DNA of 64,000 nucleotides from Winogradskyella vidalii. Its GTDB lineage: Bacteria; Bacteroidota; Bacteroidia; Flavobacteriales; Flavobacteriaceae. How positions within the stretch are numbered: position 1 is the stretch's first letter; each line of letters opens with the position of its first letter. The stretch is from positions 124,001 through 188,000 of the forward strand of contig NZ_JABFDG010000001.1 of the NCBI RefSeq assembly GCF_013403955.1. The letters run 5' to 3'. Positions 34,594 through 43,437 of this stretch are shown here, in pieces. The notes beneath the pieces were generated by a model, which worked only from the letters and a program-made list of their open reading frames with translations, was not told the origin of the DNA and made no database searches. The translations under genes and the position numbers were made by a program.

Positions 34594-34624
34594 AAAGTCA
34601 TCAAATATCAAGATGACTTTTTTA
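34594..34624 (+). terminator. Intrinsic terminator after the sigma/TPR operon
   Basis: Perfect 9-bp stem AAAGTCATC / GATGACTTT with a 9-base loop and a T6 run. The promoter of tatD overlaps its T-run. Confidence 0.8.
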
Positions 34625-34630
34625 CTTTTG
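34623..34630 (+). promoter_or_regulatory. Promoter -7 box (TACTTTTG) of tatD, leaderless arrangement
   Basis: TACTTTTG is followed by CCAA and then the ATG at 34635, so the transcript probably begins at the start codon. No TTTG box is clear because the terminator stem occupies the -33 region. Confidence 0.5.
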
Positions 34631-34634
34631 CCAA

Positions 34635-35402
34635 ATGATAATTACAGATACCCATACCCATTTATATAGTGAGGCTTTTGATGATGACAGAGCAGAGATG
34701 GTGCAACGCGCTATTGATGCTAATGTAAAACGCTTTTTTATTCCTGCTATAGATTCCACCTATACAGAAGCCATGCTTCAGCTTGAAAAAGATTTTCCGG
34801 AACATGTGTTTTTAATGGCTGGTTTACATCCAACGTCTGTAAAAGACAATTATAAAGATGAGTTAGATCATGTTGAAGATTTACTCTCTAAACGACAATT
34901 TTGTGCGATTGGAGAAATAGGTATCGATTTATATTGGGATACTTCGACCTTGAAGATTCAAGTTGAAGCCTTTAAACATCAAATTCGATTAGCAAAACAA
35001 TATCAATTACCAATTGTTATTCATTGTAGGAATGCTTTTGATGAGGTTTTTGAAGTTTTAGAAGAAGAGAAATCAGAAGATTTATTTGGGGTTTTTCACT
35101 GTTTTACAGGAACATTAGAACAAGCAAAACAAGCCATTTCTTATAATATGAAATTAGGTATTGGTGGTGTGGTAACGTTTAAAAATGGTAAAATAGATCA
35201 ATTTATTAATAAAATAGATTTAAAGCACATTGTGTTAGAGACGGATTCGCCCTATTTAGCACCAAAACCCTATAGAGGTAAACGAAACGAGAGTTCTTAT
35301 ATAAATAAGGTATTAGAAAAATTAGCGGAACTTTATGGCAAAAGCGAAGACGACATTGCACGTACAACAACAGAAAACTCAAAAGCTATATTTGGTATTT
35401 AA
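34635..35402 (+). CDS. tatD: TatD-family metal-dependent deoxyribonuclease
   Basis: 255 residues. TIM-barrel hydrolase with the metal motif DTHTHLY at the start, GEIGIDLYWD, VIHCRNAFDE, FHCFTGT and ETDSPYLAPKPYRGKRNE, all typical of TatD. Cytoplasmic DNA/RNA 3'-5' exonuclease activity is known for the family. Its stop codon is directly adjacent to the ATG of the asparaginase gene, an operon. Confidence 0.93.
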   Translation: MIITDTHTHLYSEAFDDDRAEMVQRAIDANVKRFFIPAIDSTYTEAMLQLEKDFPEHVFLMAGLHPTSVKDNYKDELDHVEDLLSKRQFCAIGEIGIDLYWDTSTLKIQVEAFKHQIRLAKQYQLPIVIHCRNAFDEVFEVLEEEKSEDLFGVFHCFTGTLEQAKQAISYNMKLGIGGVVTFKNGKIDQFINKIDLKHIVLETDSPYLAPKPYRGKRNESSYINKVLEKLAELYGKSEDDIARTTTENSKAIFGI

Positions 35403-36431
35403 ATGACTAAGCAGCCACACATCCTATTAGTATACACAGGCGGTACCATTGGTATGATCAAAGATGTCTATACAGGATCGCTTAAAGCTTTCGATTTTGA
35501 TAGCCTTTTGATTAAGATTCCTGAGTTACGACTTTTAGACTGTTCTATTGAAACTATTTCTTTTGAAGAGCCTATTGATTCCTCAAATATGCATCCTAAA
35601 TACTGGGCCGATATCGCTACAATTATAGGTGATAATTATACTGATTTTGATGGGTTTGTAGTCTTGCATGGAAGCGATACGATGAGTTATACCGCTTCTG
35701 CACTAAGTTTTATGTTAGAAAATTTAGCTAAACCAGTGATATTAACAGGGTCGCAATTACCTATTGGAGATTTGCGTACAGATGCTAAAGAAAACTTAAT
35801 TACGTCTATACAAATGGCAGCTTTACACATTGAAGGCTTGCCAGTAATACGAGAAGTTGGTTTGTATTTTGAATACAAATTGTATAGAGGGAATAGAACC
35901 ACAAAATTAAATGCTGAACATTTTGAAGCTTTTGAGTCATTTAATTATCCGAATTTGGCAGAATCTGGGGTACATTTAAATGTGAATTCTGAATCCTTAT
36001 GGAGACCAAAGCCAAATTCAGAATTGGTTTTGCGTACAGCTATGGATACTAATGTAGGTGTGCTAAAATTGTTTCCTGGAATTTCGAGACCAATCTGTGA
36101 AGCTGTATTTAAAAGTAAATTAATAAAAGGATTAATTATTGAGACTTATGGGTCGGGAAATGCCACAACTGAACCTTGGTTTTTAGAATTAATTGAAAAC
36201 GCAGTAAGAAACGGGCTACACATTGTTAATGTTACACAATGTGCAGGTGGAAGTGTCAATATGGGACAGTATGAAACTAGCTCACAACTCAAATTATTGG
36301 GCGTAATATCTGGAAAAGACATTACTACAGAAGCAGCCATTGCCAAATTGATGTATCTTTTAGGAGAGAATGTAGACAAAAACGAATTTAAAACCATTTT
36401 TGAAACTTCTTTACGTGGAGAATTGTCCTAA
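35403..36431 (+). CDS. ansA: Type I L-asparaginase
   Basis: 342 residues. Hydrolyses asparagine to aspartate and ammonia. N-terminal threonine motif LLVYTGGTIGMI and the second catalytic motif VLHGSDTMSYTASALSFML are intact; GVLKLFPGI occurs before the C-terminal domain. No signal peptide, so cytoplasmic (AnsA type). It follows tatD without a gap. Confidence 0.92.
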   Translation: MTKQPHILLVYTGGTIGMIKDVYTGSLKAFDFDSLLIKIPELRLLDCSIETISFEEPIDSSNMHPKYWADIATIIGDNYTDFDGFVVLHGSDTMSYTASALSFMLENLAKPVILTGSQLPIGDLRTDAKENLITSIQMAALHIEGLPVIREVGLYFEYKLYRGNRTTKLNAEHFEAFESFNYPNLAESGVHLNVNSESLWRPKPNSELVLRTAMDTNVGVLKLFPGISRPICEAVFKSKLIKGLIIETYGSGNATTEPWFLELIENAVRNGLHIVNVTQCAGGSVNMGQYETSSQLKLLGVISGKDITTEAAIAKLMYLLGENVDKNEFKTIFETSLRGELS

Positions 36432-36507
36432 AAATAACAGTTTAAATTTTAGTTTCCGAAGATTTTTTCGTTATTTGGCACAATGTAATTTTGAAATAAA
36501 TTCTTAG

Positions 36508-36595
36508 AGAGAGGTGGCCGAGTGGTCGAAGGCGCACGCCTGGAAAGTGTGTATACCTCAAAAGGGTATCGAGGGTTCGAATCCCTTCCTCTCTG
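36508..36595 (+). tRNA. tRNA-Ser (anticodon GGA)
   Basis: 88 bases. Acceptor AGAGAGG pairs with CCTCTCT (36588-36594), discriminator G36595; D-arm GCCGAGTGGTCGAAGGC; anticodon stem CACGC/GTGTG with loop CTGGAAA, anticodon GGA at 36542-36544; long variable arm ATACCTCAAAAGGGTAT, as class II tRNAs have; T-arm GAGGGTTCGAATCCCTT. CCA is not encoded. Reads UCC/UCU serine codons. Confidence 0.97.
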
Positions 36596-36670
36596 CTGAT
36601 ATTTTTATCTAATAATTGCATATTTTTTTTTATCTTTAACACTTTAACTAATAAAATTAAGATTTAGACA

Positions 36671-37441
36671 ATGAAAAGATTATTTTCTATCCTCGCCATA
36701 ACATGTTTAATGGCTATCGGAACTGTTAATGCTAATGCAACAACAGCATTTGCAAGCGCAACAGCAACAGTAACTAGTGTAACTCAAGACGAAGCAGCAG
36801 CTTCCGAAGATGTGAGTTTCCATCAAGAATTAAAAAAGCGTTTTATTGAAGGTGGTCCAGGCTTTATGGGTATTGTACTACTATGTTTAATTCTTGGATT
36901 AGCGATTGCTATTGAGAGAATTATCTTTTTAAACCTTTCAACAACAAACACTAAAAAATTAACACAAAATGTAGAAGACGCCCTAAACTCTGGTGGTATT
37001 GAAGCTGCAAAGGAAGTTTGTAGAAATACAAAAGGACCTGTTGCTTCTATATTCTATCAAGGATTAGATCGCGCTGATGAAGATGTCGATGCTGCTGAAA
37101 AAGCTGTTGTAGCTTACGGTGGTGTTCAAATGGGACAATTAGAAAAAAATGTGTCTTGGATTTCTTTATTTATCGCTTTGGCACCAATGCTTGGTTTCAT
37201 GGGTACGGTAATTGGTATGATTCAAGCCTTTGATAAAATTGAAGCAGCTGGTGATATGCAACCTTCTTTAGTAGCAGGTGGTATTAAAGTCGCACTTTTA
37301 ACAACGGTTTTTGGTCTTATTGTTGCGATTATACTTCAAATTTTTTACAACTATATCATTGCTAAAATAGATAGCATCGTAAATGATATGGAAGATGCAT
37401 CAATTACATTGATGGATTTATTAGTAAGACACAAAAAATAA
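36671..37441 (+). CDS. exbB: MotA/TolQ/ExbB proton-channel protein
   Basis: 256 residues. N-terminal hydrophobic segment (possibly a cleaved signal, MKRLFSILAITCLMAIGTV), first true membrane helix at about 67-87 (FMGIVLLCLILGLAIAIER), and the pair of C-terminal helices around 155-225 with LAPMLGFMGTVIGMIQAF, the channel signature of the family. With two ExbD genes downstream it energises TonB or a Tol-like system in the cell envelope. First gene of a four-gene run. Confidence 0.9.
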   Translation: MKRLFSILAITCLMAIGTVNANATTAFASATATVTSVTQDEAAASEDVSFHQELKKRFIEGGPGFMGIVLLCLILGLAIAIERIIFLNLSTTNTKKLTQNVEDALNSGGIEAAKEVCRNTKGPVASIFYQGLDRADEDVDAAEKAVVAYGGVQMGQLEKNVSWISLFIALAPMLGFMGTVIGMIQAFDKIEAAGDMQPSLVAGGIKVALLTTVFGLIVAIILQIFYNYIIAKIDSIVNDMEDASITLMDLLVRHKK

Positions 37442-37450
37442 AAAACAATT

Positions 37451-37888
37451 ATGCACAAAATATTAAAAATATTCGTCGCTATTCTTAGCTTGTTCGGTAT
37501 CATTTCTCTTGTGAGAATACTTGCTGCCGGAGATGAAGCTATGGAAACGGGTGAACAAGCAGGTTTATTTGAGCCTATGGCCATAACAGCCTACGTTATA
37601 TTAGGATTAACTGTGCTATTTGTAGTGGTTTTTGTTTTAAAAAATCTATTCACAAATACAAGTTCTCTTAAAAATACTTTAATAGGTGTTGGTTCGTTTG
37701 CAGCAGTATTAATTATTGCTTATGTAATTTCTGGTGGAGACACAATGGCTTATAAGAATGGAGATACGATGGCTACAGAAGGTCAATCTCATCTCGTAGG
37801 AGCAGGTTTAATAGCATTTTATATACTATTAGGAGTTGCTGCTATATCAATGGCTTTCACAGGAGTTAAAAAAGTAATCGGTAAATAA
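37451..37888 (+). CDS. Four-helix membrane protein of the ExbB/ExbD operon
   Basis: 145 residues and four predicted helices (about 6-28, 42-65, 74-95, 117-143). No known domain. It lies between exbB (9 bp after its stop) and exbD (6 bp before its start), as is common in flavobacterial ExbBD operons, and likely helps the proton-channel complex. The short distances show an operon. Confidence 0.8.
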   Translation: MHKILKIFVAILSLFGIISLVRILAAGDEAMETGEQAGLFEPMAITAYVILGLTVLFVVVFVLKNLFTNTSSLKNTLIGVGSFAAVLIIAYVISGGDTMAYKNGDTMATEGQSHLVGAGLIAFYILLGVAAISMAFTGVKKVIGK

Positions 37889-37894
37889 TATAAT

Positions 37895-38530
37895 ATGGCA
37901 AAAAGAGCAGCACCCGAAGTAAATGCAGGATCAATGGCTGACATTGCTTTCTTATTACTTATTTTTTTCTTGGTAACAACAACTATTGAAAAAGATAAAG
38001 GTTTATTAAGAAGTTTGCCACCTATTGATGATACAGAATATGAGCCTCCAATTATTAAGCAGAAAAATCTTTTTACGGTTTTAATTAACCGTAATAACCA
38101 ATTGCTTGTTGAAGACGAGCTTATGGAATTAGAAGATTTAAGACAAGCAACAATTGATTTTCTAGATAATGGTGGAGATACAAATCCAGCAGGTCAGCCT
38201 TGTGACTATTGCCAAGGTAAAGGTTTAGATACTTCTTCTGACCATCCGGAAAAGGCAATTATCTCAATGAAACACAACAGAGAAACTTCTTATGAGAAGT
38301 ACATGGATGTGCAAAATGAATTAGTTGCAGCTTATAATTTTTTGAGAGAGCGCGAAGCAGCACGTTTGTATAAACAATATTATCCTAATGCGGATAAAGT
38401 TTTTACAGCGATGTTAGAAGAAAAGGAGAAGAATCAGTTTAGTAAGGATGAAGTACTTAATGAGCGTATTGAGACCATTAAGAAATTATTCCCAATGAAA
38501 CTGTCTGAAGCAGAACCAGATAAAAGTTAA
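37895..38530 (+). CDS. exbD: ExbD/TolR-family protein with CxxC insertion
   Basis: 211 residues. Single N-terminal membrane helix after VNAGSMADIAFLLLIFFLV, which carries the conserved Asp of the family, then a periplasmic domain. The periplasmic part contains GQPCDYCQGKGLDTSS, a CxxCxGxG motif that could bind zinc or form a disulfide, and a helical tail longer than in E. coli ExbD (141 residues). This long ExbD form recurs in Bacteroidota, from memory. Confidence 0.88.
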   Translation: MAKRAAPEVNAGSMADIAFLLLIFFLVTTTIEKDKGLLRSLPPIDDTEYEPPIIKQKNLFTVLINRNNQLLVEDELMELEDLRQATIDFLDNGGDTNPAGQPCDYCQGKGLDTSSDHPEKAIISMKHNRETSYEKYMDVQNELVAAYNFLREREAARLYKQYYPNADKVFTAMLEEKEKNQFSKDEVLNERIETIKKLFPMKLSEAEPDKS

Positions 38531-38542
38531 AAAGAAACAAAT

Positions 38543-39007
38543 ATGTCTAAATTTAGAAAAAAAGATAAAGGTGGGTTGCCAGCAATTTCAACGGCATCAC
38601 TTCCAGATATTGTATTTATGTTGCTTTTCTTTTTTATGGTTGCAACTGTAATGCGAGATAGTTCTTTAATGATTGAAAACCAATTGCCTAGTGCAGATCA
38701 GGTTGAAAAATTAAAAAAGGACCGAACTGTATTCATATATGGAGGTAAACCAAGCAGTCAATATAGTCAATTTGGTAGTGAACCTAGAATTCAATTTAAT
38801 GATGCGTTTATTGGCGTAAATGATGTTAAGCCATCAGTACTCCAAGCCATCTCAGAATTAAATGAAGAATTACAAAGCATGGTAGTTATTGGCTTAAAGG
38901 TTGATAAAGATACCAATGCAGGTTTAGTATCAGATATTAAGCAAGAATTACGTAAAGCTAATGCATTAAAGATTATGTATATTGCTAACGTTAAGACTGA
39001 ACAGTAA
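38543..39007 (+). CDS. exbD: Second ExbD/TolR-family protein
   Basis: 154 residues, standard length. Single helix with TASLPDIVFMLLFFFMVATV carrying the conserved Asp, then a periplasmic domain (VVIGLKVDKDTNAGLVSDI). It begins 12 bp after the first exbD. Two different ExbD partners with one ExbB is usual in Bacteroidota. A terminator ends the operon at 39034-39065. Confidence 0.92.
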   Translation: MSKFRKKDKGGLPAISTASLPDIVFMLLFFFMVATVMRDSSLMIENQLPSADQVEKLKKDRTVFIYGGKPSSQYSQFGSEPRIQFNDAFIGVNDVKPSVLQAISELNEELQSMVVIGLKVDKDTNAGLVSDIKQELRKANALKIMYIANVKTEQ

Positions 39008-39033
39008 AATAATATACTTACTTATATTAAGTT

Positions 39034-39065
39034 AAACGCCCTGAGTATTCAGGGCGTTTTTTTGT
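39034..39065 (+). terminator. Strong intrinsic terminator of the ExbB/ExbD operon
   Basis: Perfect 11-bp stem AAACGCCCTGA / TCAGGGCGTTT, loop GTAT, then a T-run. Confidence 0.9.
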
Positions 39066-39101
39066 TTAATAGATCCCAAAGATTTTTGTAGTTTTATAAG
39101 C

Positions 39102-39800
39102 ATGAAAGGTTATTTATTTCTTATTCTTACATTAATGGGTTTATTTGGATTTTCACAAAGTGATAATACCATTAATTCAACGCTTTATGAGAACTACAGA
39201 GAAGATCAGTTTTATGCTTCTGTGACCTATAATTTAATAAATGAAAAACCAGTGGGTCTTACTCAAAGCGGATTTTCTTCAGGTTTTCATTTGGGCTTTA
39301 TCAGAGATATGCCAATTAATACGCGTCGGAATGTCGCTCTAGGTTTAGGTTTGGGCCTTTCGGCAAACATCTATAATCAAAATAATATTTTAATTGAACA
39401 AGTCGATAATAGTATTGTGTTTACAGACCTCGATGAATTTGACTATAATGTTTCTAAAAATAAATTCATTAACTATTTAATTGAGGTTCCTTTTGAGCTT
39501 AGATGGCGAACTTCTACATCAACTAATTATAATTTTTGGCGCATCTATACGGGTTTTAAAATAGGTTATATAGTTTATAGTAGTTCTAATTTTAAAAGTG
39601 ATTCAGGTAGTGTTAAACTGTCTAATATTGATAGTTTTAATGAACTTCAATATGGATTAACTCTGAGTGCCGGTTATGATACTTGGAATTTTCATGTGTA
39701 TTATGGTTTAAACCCTATTTTTGATTCTAATTCAGAATTTAAAGGCGAAGATTTGTCTATGAAATCTCTAAAAATAGGACTCATGTTCTATATTCTATAA
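39102..39800 (+). CDS. PorT-family outer-membrane beta-barrel protein
   Basis: 232 residues. Signal peptide (ends in GLFGFSQ), eight to ten amphipathic strands and a final strand SLKIGLMFYIL. The layout (short acidic turns, GLGLGLSANIYNQ, YLIEVPFELRWRTS) is that of the PorT family, of which PorT/SprT serves type IX secretion; whether this is the actual secretion protein or a paralogue cannot be told from the sequence. It ends convergent with the next gene, overlapping by 6 bp. Confidence 0.75.
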   Translation: MKGYLFLILTLMGLFGFSQSDNTINSTLYENYREDQFYASVTYNLINEKPVGLTQSGFSSGFHLGFIRDMPINTRRNVALGLGLGLSANIYNQNNILIEQVDNSIVFTDLDEFDYNVSKNKFINYLIEVPFELRWRTSTSTNYNFWRIYTGFKIGYIVYSSSNFKSDSGSVKLSNIDSFNELQYGLTLSAGYDTWNFHVYYGLNPIFDSNSEFKGEDLSMKSLKIGLMFYIL

Positions 39801-40403
39801 CCAATAATTTAGGAATAAAAATTGTGGTGTAAACCCTGTAAAGAATCCCATAATGAGTTCTTGATTATTATGTGCTTTTAGGTGTAAACGTGATGTTGCA
39901 ATAGCTCCTAAAATAATCATCATTAAGGCAATAGTACCATTGATATTAATTTGATAATGGATTCCTAAAGCTACCGCAAACATAAAAAAGCCTGAAGCGG
40001 CAATTATATGAATACTCGCTTTAATTTTAAAGACAGCTAAGATAAAACAAGTCAATGTTGAACAAAGAATTCCTAAAAAGAAATAGTACAATTCTATAAT
40101 TTCACTAGGAGGTAATACTCTTAATAGTATTAAGAAGGTGATAATAGAATTAATAAGGAGCGGAATTAAGCGCTCTTTTGTACTTTTAAGATAAATTGAG
40201 TCAACCTTATTAATAGTTTTTAGCAAAAAAAATAGTAGAATAGGTAGAATAATAGTTAGAATAACTATTGAGAAAACCTTAGCTTTCATGACGTGCTCTG
40301 GGATAAAACGTGGTGTTTTAGAAAAGTAAAATAATACGCCTAATAAAGGCATTATTAACGGATGAAATACAAACGATATGCTTTTTAAAATAAAATCTTT
40401 CAT
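39795..40403 (-). CDS. Polytopic membrane protein, PAP2-like remnant motifs
   Basis: 202 residues from ATG 40403 (a TTG start at 40412 would add three). Six hydrophobic helices. Motifs placed as in PAP2 phosphatases are KSTKERLIPL, KASIHIIAASG and SRLHLKAHNNQE, but the PAP2 catalytic consensus (KxxxxxxRP, PSGH, SRxxxxxHxxxD) is only partly kept. A membrane phosphatase-like function is possible, not proven. The 18 bp between its start and the stop of rpoN suggest that it is transcribed with rpoN. Confidence 0.62.
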   Translation of the reverse strand: MKDFILKSISFVFHPLIMPLLGVLFYFSKTPRFIPEHVMKAKVFSIVILTIILPILLFFLLKTINKVDSIYLKSTKERLIPLLINSIITFLILLRVLPPSEIIELYYFFLGILCSTLTCFILAVFKIKASIHIIAASGFFMFAVALGIHYQININGTIALMMIILGAIATSRLHLKAHNNQELIMGFFTGFTPQFLFLNYWL

Positions 40404-40421
40404 CCCAATCAATAGGCTTTT

Positions 40422-41888
40422 TTATAGTTCTTTTCTTAAACGCGCTACAGGAATGTCTAATTGCTCTCTATATTTAGCTACCGTTCGTCTCGCAATAGGA
40501 TAGCCTTTTTCTTTAAGTATTTTAGAAAGCGCCTCATCAGTCATTGGTTTCTTTTTGCTTTCCTCTTCTATTACGGTCTCTAAAATCTTTTTAATTTCAC
40601 GAGTTGAAACTTCTTCACCTTGATCATTAGTCATAGATTCTGAGAAGAATTCTTTAATCAATTTAGTTCCATAAGGCGTGTCTACATATTTACTATTAGC
40701 TACACGAGAAACCGTAGAAACATCCATTTCAATTTCGTCTGCAATATCCTTTAAAATCATAGGGCGAAGGTTGCGTTCATCCCCTGTTAAAAAATACTCT
40801 TTTTGATAATGCATTATAGAGCTCATGGTCACAAATAAGGTCTGCTGGCGTTGTCTTACAGCTTCAATAAACCATTTTGCTGCGTCTAACTTTTGCTTAA
40901 TAAACATTACAGCATCTTTTTGTGCCTTAGACTTTTCTTTTGAGGCCTTATACCCTTTTAGCATGTTATTGTATTCCCTAGAGACATGTAATTCTGGTGC
41001 ATTTCTTCCATTCAGGGTGAGCTCTAATTCGCCATCTACAATTTTTATGGCAAAATCAGGGACAATATGTTCTACAATTTTATTGTTGCCAGCATAAGAA
41101 CCACCAGGTTTAGGGTTTAAGCGTTCAACCTCTTCAATGGCATCTTTAAGCTGATCTTCATTAATGTTGAACTTTTGCATCAATTTCTTATAATGCTTTT
41201 TCGTAAACTGCTCAAAGCCATTATCTATAATTGCAATTGCCATTTCAACATCAGGATGTTGCTCTTTTCTATGTAACTGAATACTTAGGCATTCTTGAAG
41301 GTTTCGAGCCCCAACTCCAGCTGGATCTAATTGATGTACAATTTGTAATACTTTTTCAACCTCTTCTGGTGTGGTGTAAACATTTTGTGTGAATGCTAAA
41401 TCGTCTGTAATATCAGATAATGAGCGTCTTATATAGCCACTTTCATCAACACTACCAACTAAAAAATAAGCGATTTCTTCTTCTTGTTCAGATAATCTAA
41501 ACGTATTTAATTGATTGATTAAATGTTGAGTAAACGACGTCCCGGCAGCATAAGGCACTGTTTTTTCTTCATCATCTACGCTGTAATTACTAGCTTTAGT
41601 GCGATAATCTGGAATTTCATCGTCGCTTAGATATTCGTCAATATTAATATCATCTGCTTCAATAGACTCGTTGTCATTATACTCTTCTTCAGAGTTATCA
41701 AACTCGTCAAAATTATCTTCAGAAGCTTCCGATTCCTTGCCCGTATCCAAGGCTGGGTTTTCTTCAAGTTCTTGCTTTAAACGTTGTTCAAAAGCCTGTG
41801 TAGGCAACTGAATCAACTTCATGAGTTGAATCTGTTGAGGCGAGAGCTTCTGAGAGAGCTTAAACTGTAAAAACTGCTTTAAAGACAT
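40422..41888 (-). CDS. rpoN: RNA polymerase sigma-54 factor
   Basis: 488 residues. N-terminal activator region LKQFLQFKLSQKLSPQQIQL, the acidic middle region rich in Asp/Glu (about 55-105), core-binding and DNA-binding domains, and the RpoN box at the C-terminus (ARRTVAKYREQLDIPVARLR). Complete. Directs sigma-54 promoters; any enhancer-binding activators are outside the window. Confidence 0.96.
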   Translation of the reverse strand: MSLKQFLQFKLSQKLSPQQIQLMKLIQLPTQAFEQRLKQELEENPALDTGKESEASEDNFDEFDNSEEEYNDNESIEADDINIDEYLSDDEIPDYRTKASNYSVDDEEKTVPYAAGTSFTQHLINQLNTFRLSEQEEEIAYFLVGSVDESGYIRRSLSDITDDLAFTQNVYTTPEEVEKVLQIVHQLDPAGVGARNLQECLSIQLHRKEQHPDVEMAIAIIDNGFEQFTKKHYKKLMQKFNINEDQLKDAIEEVERLNPKPGGSYAGNNKIVEHIVPDFAIKIVDGELELTLNGRNAPELHVSREYNNMLKGYKASKEKSKAQKDAVMFIKQKLDAAKWFIEAVRQRQQTLFVTMSSIMHYQKEYFLTGDERNLRPMILKDIADEIEMDVSTVSRVANSKYVDTPYGTKLIKEFFSESMTNDQGEEVSTREIKKILETVIEEESKKKPMTDEALSKILKEKGYPIARRTVAKYREQLDIPVARLRKEL

Positions 41889-41914
41889 AAGATTTCTATT
41901 GATTATAAATGTAA

Positions 41915-41959
41915 TAAAAAAACCTGATACCTGATAGATTTTAGAAATCTGCCAGGTAT
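41915..41959 (-). terminator. Terminator-like hairpin after asnS
   Basis: Minus strand: ATACCTGGCAGATTT pairs with AAATCTATCAGGTAT (13 of 15 pairs), then CAGG and seven T. The sequence style also resembles a REP hairpin. Confidence 0.6.
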
Positions 41960-41971
41960 ATCAATTAGCAA

Positions 41972-43405
41972 TTAAAATTCAGCATTTTGTGGTGTTCTAG
42001 GGTAAGGAATGACATCTCTAATATTACCCATTCCTGTAGCAAACATAACTAAACGTTCAAAACCTAAGCCAAATCCAGAGTGAACAGCGGTTCCATATTT
42101 ACGTAAATCTAAATACCACCATAATTCTTTTTCATCAATATCTAAGGCCTTCATCTTTTCTTTTAAAACGTCTAAACGCTCTTCACGTTGCGAACCACCT
42201 ACCATTTCTCCAATACCAGGGAAAAGGATATCCATGGCTCTTACTGTTTTTCCATCTTCATTTAAACGCATATAAAATGCCTTAATGTTAGCAGGATAAT
42301 CGAATAAAATTACAGGACATTTAAAGTGCTTTTCTACTAAGAAACGTTCGTGTTCCGATTGTAAGTCGGCACCCCATTCTTCAATTATATAATTGAATTT
42401 CTTTTTCTTATTTGGTTTACAGTTCTTTAAAATATCTATTGCTTCGGTATAGCTAACACGCTTAAAGTTGTTATCCACAACAAACTTAATTTTTTCTATT
42501 AAGCTCATTTCACTACGTTGTGCTTGTGGTTTGCTCTTTTCTTCGTCTAATAAACGTTTTTCTAAAAACTCTAAATCTTCTCTGTTATTTTCTAGTACAT
42601 AACTTAAAACAGATTTCATAAAGGCTTCGGCTAGATCCATATTACCCGCTAAATCCATAAAAGCGACTTCGGGTTCAATCATCCAAAATTCTGCTAAGTG
42701 ACGCGAGGTGTTTGAATTTTCTGCTCTAAATGTTGGTCCAAACGTATATACTTTACCTAAAGACATGGCATAAGTTTCTGCTTCTAGTTGACCAGAAACC
42801 GTTAAATTGGTTTCCTTTCCGAAGAAATCTTCCTTGTAGTTTACAGAGCCGTCTTCATTTAAAGGTGGATTTTTAGAATCTAAGTTTGTTACTTTGAACA
42901 TCTCACCAGCGCCTTCAGCATCACTTCCTGTTATTATTGGAGTATGCATATAGTTAAAGCCATTCTCGTTAAAATACTTATGAACGGCAAATGATAAAGA
43001 CGAACGTAAACGCATTACGGCACTAAAAGTGTTGGTTCTAGTACGTAAATGGGCATTTTCTCTTAAAAACTCGAACGAGTGTTTTTTAGGTTGAATTGGG
43101 TAGGTTTCAGGATCAGAATCACCTAAAACCTCTAAGGTTTTAACAATGATTTCTACCGATTGTCCTTTCCCTTGACTTTTTACCAACTCACCCGTAACAT
43201 GAATTGCAGCTCCTGTTGTAATACGCTTTAAAAGCGCTTCGTCTAAATTTTCAAAATCGACTACACATTGAATATTATTAATAGTAGAACCATCATTTAA
43301 TGCAATAAATCGGTTGGCTCTAAATGTTCTTACCCAGCCTTTTACGGTAACATCTTGTAAGGTTGCATCTTGCGATAATAATTCAGTTACAGTTTTTGAA
43401 GTCAT
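41972..43405 (-). CDS. asnS: Asparaginyl-tRNA synthetase
   Basis: 477 residues. Charges tRNA-Asn with asparagine. N-terminal OB fold (VTVKGWVRTFRANRFIALND), class II core with motif 2 GPTFRAENSNTSRHLAEFWMIEPE and motif 3 GLGFERLVMFATGMGNIRDVIPYPRTP, typical of AsnRS. Length normal. Confidence 0.96.
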   Translation of the reverse strand: MTSKTVTELLSQDATLQDVTVKGWVRTFRANRFIALNDGSTINNIQCVVDFENLDEALLKRITTGAAIHVTGELVKSQGKGQSVEIIVKTLEVLGDSDPETYPIQPKKHSFEFLRENAHLRTRTNTFSAVMRLRSSLSFAVHKYFNENGFNYMHTPIITGSDAEGAGEMFKVTNLDSKNPPLNEDGSVNYKEDFFGKETNLTVSGQLEAETYAMSLGKVYTFGPTFRAENSNTSRHLAEFWMIEPEVAFMDLAGNMDLAEAFMKSVLSYVLENNREDLEFLEKRLLDEEKSKPQAQRSEMSLIEKIKFVVDNNFKRVSYTEAIDILKNCKPNKKKKFNYIIEEWGADLQSEHERFLVEKHFKCPVILFDYPANIKAFYMRLNEDGKTVRAMDILFPGIGEMVGGSQREERLDVLKEKMKALDIDEKELWWYLDLRKYGTAVHSGFGLGFERLVMFATGMGNIRDVIPYPRTPQNAEF

Positions 43406-43437
43406 TTTTTAATTATTTAGTATGCTAATGTTTGTAT

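Noticed and set aside
39795..39800. 6-bp overlap of converging genes as possible annotation error
   Set aside because: Both stops are genuine: barrel strand ends naturally at 39800 and the membrane protein at 39795; short convergent overlaps are common.
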